Shown: one piece after another, positions 4,351-6,453 of the stretch | Layout of the letters: each line of letters starts with the position of its first letter | How positions within the stretch are numbered: the first letter of the stretch is position 1 | Source of the DNA: Patescibacteria group bacterium UBA1449 | GTDB lineage: Bacteria > Patescibacteriota > Microgenomatia > UBA1400 > UBA1449 | DNA: 6,453 bases | Direction: 5' to 3' | Assembly: GCA_002335355.1 (NCBI GenBank) | Contig: DCTD01000070.1 | Coordinates: 11,267-17,719 of the forward strand | Position numbers and translations under genes: made by a program | Notes under the pieces: model-generated | Seen by the model: only the letters and a program-made list of their open reading frames with translations | Told to the model about the DNA's origin: nothing | The model's database searches: none

Positions 4351-6453
4351 TTATATCTTCCAACTCTTTTGAGTATCTTTATTTAGTTCAAACTCTTCTT
4401 CTTTTCCACTAATCCGAACAATATGGGTGTCATTTTTGGTTCCTGCCTGTTTTTGAACTAACAGCTTGTAGTCTTGCCCAGGTTGGGCTTTAAACGGCAA
4501 GGTATAGGTTAACTGTACTTTGACTTTTGATTCAGGACGCAATTCAAAGAAGCCATCAAAGTATGTCTTGCCAAATTCCTCCCCTGTCTGCATCTCAACT
4601 TGAGAGCCTAAACTTTCATTACCATTTAATACTGAACCTTTTGGTACATAGACTCTGAAATAGTTTCTCTGAATACCTGACAAACAAAGTTGTCCTGCTT
4701 CAAGATTACAGTTATCCATTGGTTCTGTATGAGTATACGAAATAGTTACTTTCTTAACTATCGTTCCATCAGGTTGGATATCAATATCCTGTTCGACAGT
4801 ATCTTCAATATAAAAGTTCGATTTTGCCCCGCCCAAATTGGTATTATTGATTGCCAAGTAATCACCATCAAACTCAACAATCCTACCGGCAATATTAAAA
4901 GCTTCGGCCGCTTTTTGTGCTGTTTCATCTTTAAAGTAAACTTGGATATGCTTTTCTTCTAACAACTCAAAGCCAAGAGGCAATAACTTGGCCAACTGTT
5001 CCTTGCCTCCTCCCATTGATTTTTGCAGTAATGCCTGCATCATCGGCCCAAGAATACTACTTTTACGGTTGGTAACTAGAGTTGCTAATGGTTTATCAAT
5101 TATGTGCTCCAGTTCACAAACAATATGAGCTAAGTTACAACGTTTATCGTTTTCTGTTGTAAACGTTCCATACCCAGTTACTTCCAGTGGACCAGTCACT
5201 TCAACGATTCTCTTTAAAACTTCTGTATCAATGGCAACAATGCCATCAACTTCATACTCTCCAGGTAATTCGTTGTAGTAAGGCTCAAAAGTATCCATGG
5301 CAACTTTGAAATCAGGCGACATATTCATATTCCGCAAGTGCCAGACTTTTTCATTTAGGTACTTTTTAATTGCCTCCGGTGGCTCAATCCGTTTATTAAA
5401 CTTATTATCCAAACTATATATATCATCACTTTTTTCTGCTTTTACTCTCCCCTTATCAACATGTAAAACGGCGAAAGCACTCATAAAACCGCCTGTGGGG
5501 CGCAGTTCACCATCATTCTGAAACAAAACAAGGTATTTTTTACCCTCAGGGTACCCTAAAATCTGAGGTAGTACTTCGATAATAGGGCGCGCATCGGTTA
5601 CGGCCACTGTCATTTCTTCAATCAGACTCTCTACTTCTAATAACTTGGATCGTACTTGTTTACCTTGAACCTGCTCAGGATAATCATTCGGGTTGATCTT
5701 ATCCATCTCTGTTTTGACCGTAACCAGTTTCATAGAAATCTCTTCCATCTTTGGGGTGACTTTATCAAACGTTTCCACCATCTTCGCAATTCTGTCTTCA
5801 GCTGTCCCACCCTCAAAGCTCCCTTGTCCTTTAAATCCTAAAACATCAGCATACGGGCTTACTGCAGCAACAGCAATCTCTGCTGCTTCAATTCCGGCAA
5901 TACCTGCGTTAAAAGCAGCTTCACCGTCCTGCTGATAGGTAGAAATTACTGGGAAATACCTAAGCCAACTCAGTTTTCTATAATCTTGCTGAGTTTGTAA
6001 AAGACTTTCTTTTGTTTCTTTAAGTTTGGCTTCTGCAGCTGGTAAGTCTTGAGTTTTTAGGAATTGATATGATTCCTTAGCCAAAGCCATGGTTTTCTGA
6101 CCGTTAGCAATCACCGGTTGAACTAAAAAGTATATTAACCCTCCAGTTGCAGCAATTGCCACAACCAATACCGCAGTGATAACAGCACCGATTTTTACTG
6201 CTTTCATACTTGCTCTACTCTTCTTTACTTCCGTTGATATTGGAGCAACTGTTTTGTCAGTATTCATAGACTCATCTTTGCTTGTCTTTTTAAAAGGCAA
6301 TCGAGCTAGTAGTTTAGATACAAATGAAGGGGCTGGGGCTGTGTTCACAATTGGCTGAATTGTTGGTGTTGAACTTGCGTTACTTACAGGTCCGTTTTGT
6401 GATTGTTCTTGACTAGCACTAAGAACTGGTTGAGTAGTAGGTGCAGAAGTATG
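4351..6453 (-). CDS. DUF4012 domain membrane-anchored protein, 5'-partial, 700 aa visible
   Basis: The frame stays open to the right edge of the window. A GTG at 6348 could start a 665-aa protein, but 35 further in-frame codons, rich in Ser, Thr, Pro and Gln, continue to 6453, so the start is probably outside. Numbering from that GTG, a basic region (about 41-52) precedes one membrane helix (about 53-77). An extracytoplasmic helical, coiled-coil-like part follows (about 83-255). The DUF4012 core covers about 270-480 and includes LVLFQNDGELRPTGGF (273-288), DDIYSLDN, LRNMNMSPDF (338-347), VDGIVAIDTEVL (367-378), VTGPLEV and LVTNRK (424-429). A beta-rich C-terminal part (about 510-650) follows. 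Four outer cysteines (404, 411, 547, 555) could pair. The RNMNMSPDF and TNRK motifs recall LytR-CpsA-Psr-type envelope enzymes, to which DUF4012 may be distantly related; the activity is unknown. DUF4012 proteins are frequent in Patescibacteria and Actinobacteria, and a role in the cell envelope is a plausible inference. A strong terminator follows the gene. Confidence 0.9.
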   Translation of the reverse strand, partial: HTSAPTTQPVLSASQEQSQNGPVSNASSTPTIQPIVNTAPAPSFVSKLLARLPFKKTSKDESMNTDKTVAPISTEVKKSRASMKAVKIGAVITAVLVVAIAATGGLIYFLVQPVIANGQKTMALAKESYQFLKTQDLPAAEAKLKETKESLLQTQQDYRKLSWLRYFPVISTYQQDGEAAFNAGIAGIEAAEIAVAAVSPYADVLGFKGQGSFEGGTAEDRIAKMVETFDKVTPKMEEISMKLVTVKTEMDKINPNDYPEQVQGKQVRSKLLEVESLIEEMTVAVTDARPIIEVLPQILGYPEGKKYLVLFQNDGELRPTGGFMSAFAVLHVDKGRVKAEKSDDIYSLDNKFNKRIEPPEAIKKYLNEKVWHLRNMNMSPDFKVAMDTFEPYYNELPGEYEVDGIVAIDTEVLKRIVEVTGPLEVTGYGTFTTENDKRCNLAHIVCELEHIIDKPLATLVTNRKSSILGPMMQALLQKSMGGGKEQLAKLLPLGFELLEEKHIQVYFKDETAQKAAEAFNIAGRIVEFDGDYLAINNTNLGGAKSNFYIEDTVEQDIDIQPDGTIVKKVTISYTHTEPMDNCNLEAGQLCLSGIQRNYFRVYVPKGSVLNGNESLGSQVEMQTGEEFGKTYFDGFFELRPESKVKVQLTYTLPFKAQPGQDYKLLVQKQAGTKNDTHIVRISGKEEEFELNKDTQKSWKI

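Noticed and set aside
4690..4962. Plus-strand 90-codon frame inside the DUF4012 gene, and similar plus-strand frames at 5297-5521, 5656-5841, 5693-5935 and 6176-6358
   Set aside because: All are antisense to a gene with clear domain motifs; their products are of low-complexity, shadow-like composition.

Overview
The window is AT-rich and looks like a chromosomal fragment of a Candidate Phyla Radiation (Patescibacteria) bacterium, perhaps Microgenomates-like. The evidence is a membrane-anchored DUF4012 protein, a short RecO without the usual C-terminal cysteine pairs, a compact single-chain glycyl-tRNA synthetase, several lineage-type unknown proteins, and starts without Shine-Dalgarno sequences. 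The placement is inferred from gene content only; there is no rRNA or other phylogenetic marker. No UGA-as-glycine recoding is apparent, so the standard code is assumed.

Layout: five of the six genes lie on the minus strand. In their direction of transcription they are: a DUF4012 protein (4351 to beyond 6453, 5' end outside the window), closed by a strong intrinsic terminator (4295-4333); recO (3725-4276), preceded by an extended -10 that would make it nearly leaderless; a 121-aa unknown (3293-3658); a 366-base intergenic region (2927-3292); glycyl-tRNA synthetase (1541-2926); a 102-base spacer bounded by a short imperfect inverted repeat; and a 272-aa membrane-anchored, extracytoplasmic unknown (620-1438). 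A 203-aa unknown (about 4-615, plus strand) converges on this last gene with a 4-base gap.

The most interesting element is in the 366-base region upstream of glyS. On the minus strand it holds a promoter-like sequence, then a T-box riboswitch with a perfect 14-nt AGGGTGGAACCGCG core, an antiterminator with a UGGA acceptor-binding bulge, a clear Stem III, and a long intrinsic terminator ending in a U tract. The Stem I region is only about 50 nt. It folds as a compact three-way junction with a GGC glycine codon in a 5-nt hairpin loop, and has no room for the usual distal elbow-binding module. Uncharged tRNA-Gly would be expected to stabilise the antiterminator and switch glyS on. A minimal glycine T-box in a genome of this type, controlling a single-chain GlyRS, is the main point for follow-up.

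The order recO then glyS resembles the recO-glyQ-glyS order of Bacillus. I see no mobile element, CRISPR array, tRNA or rRNA.
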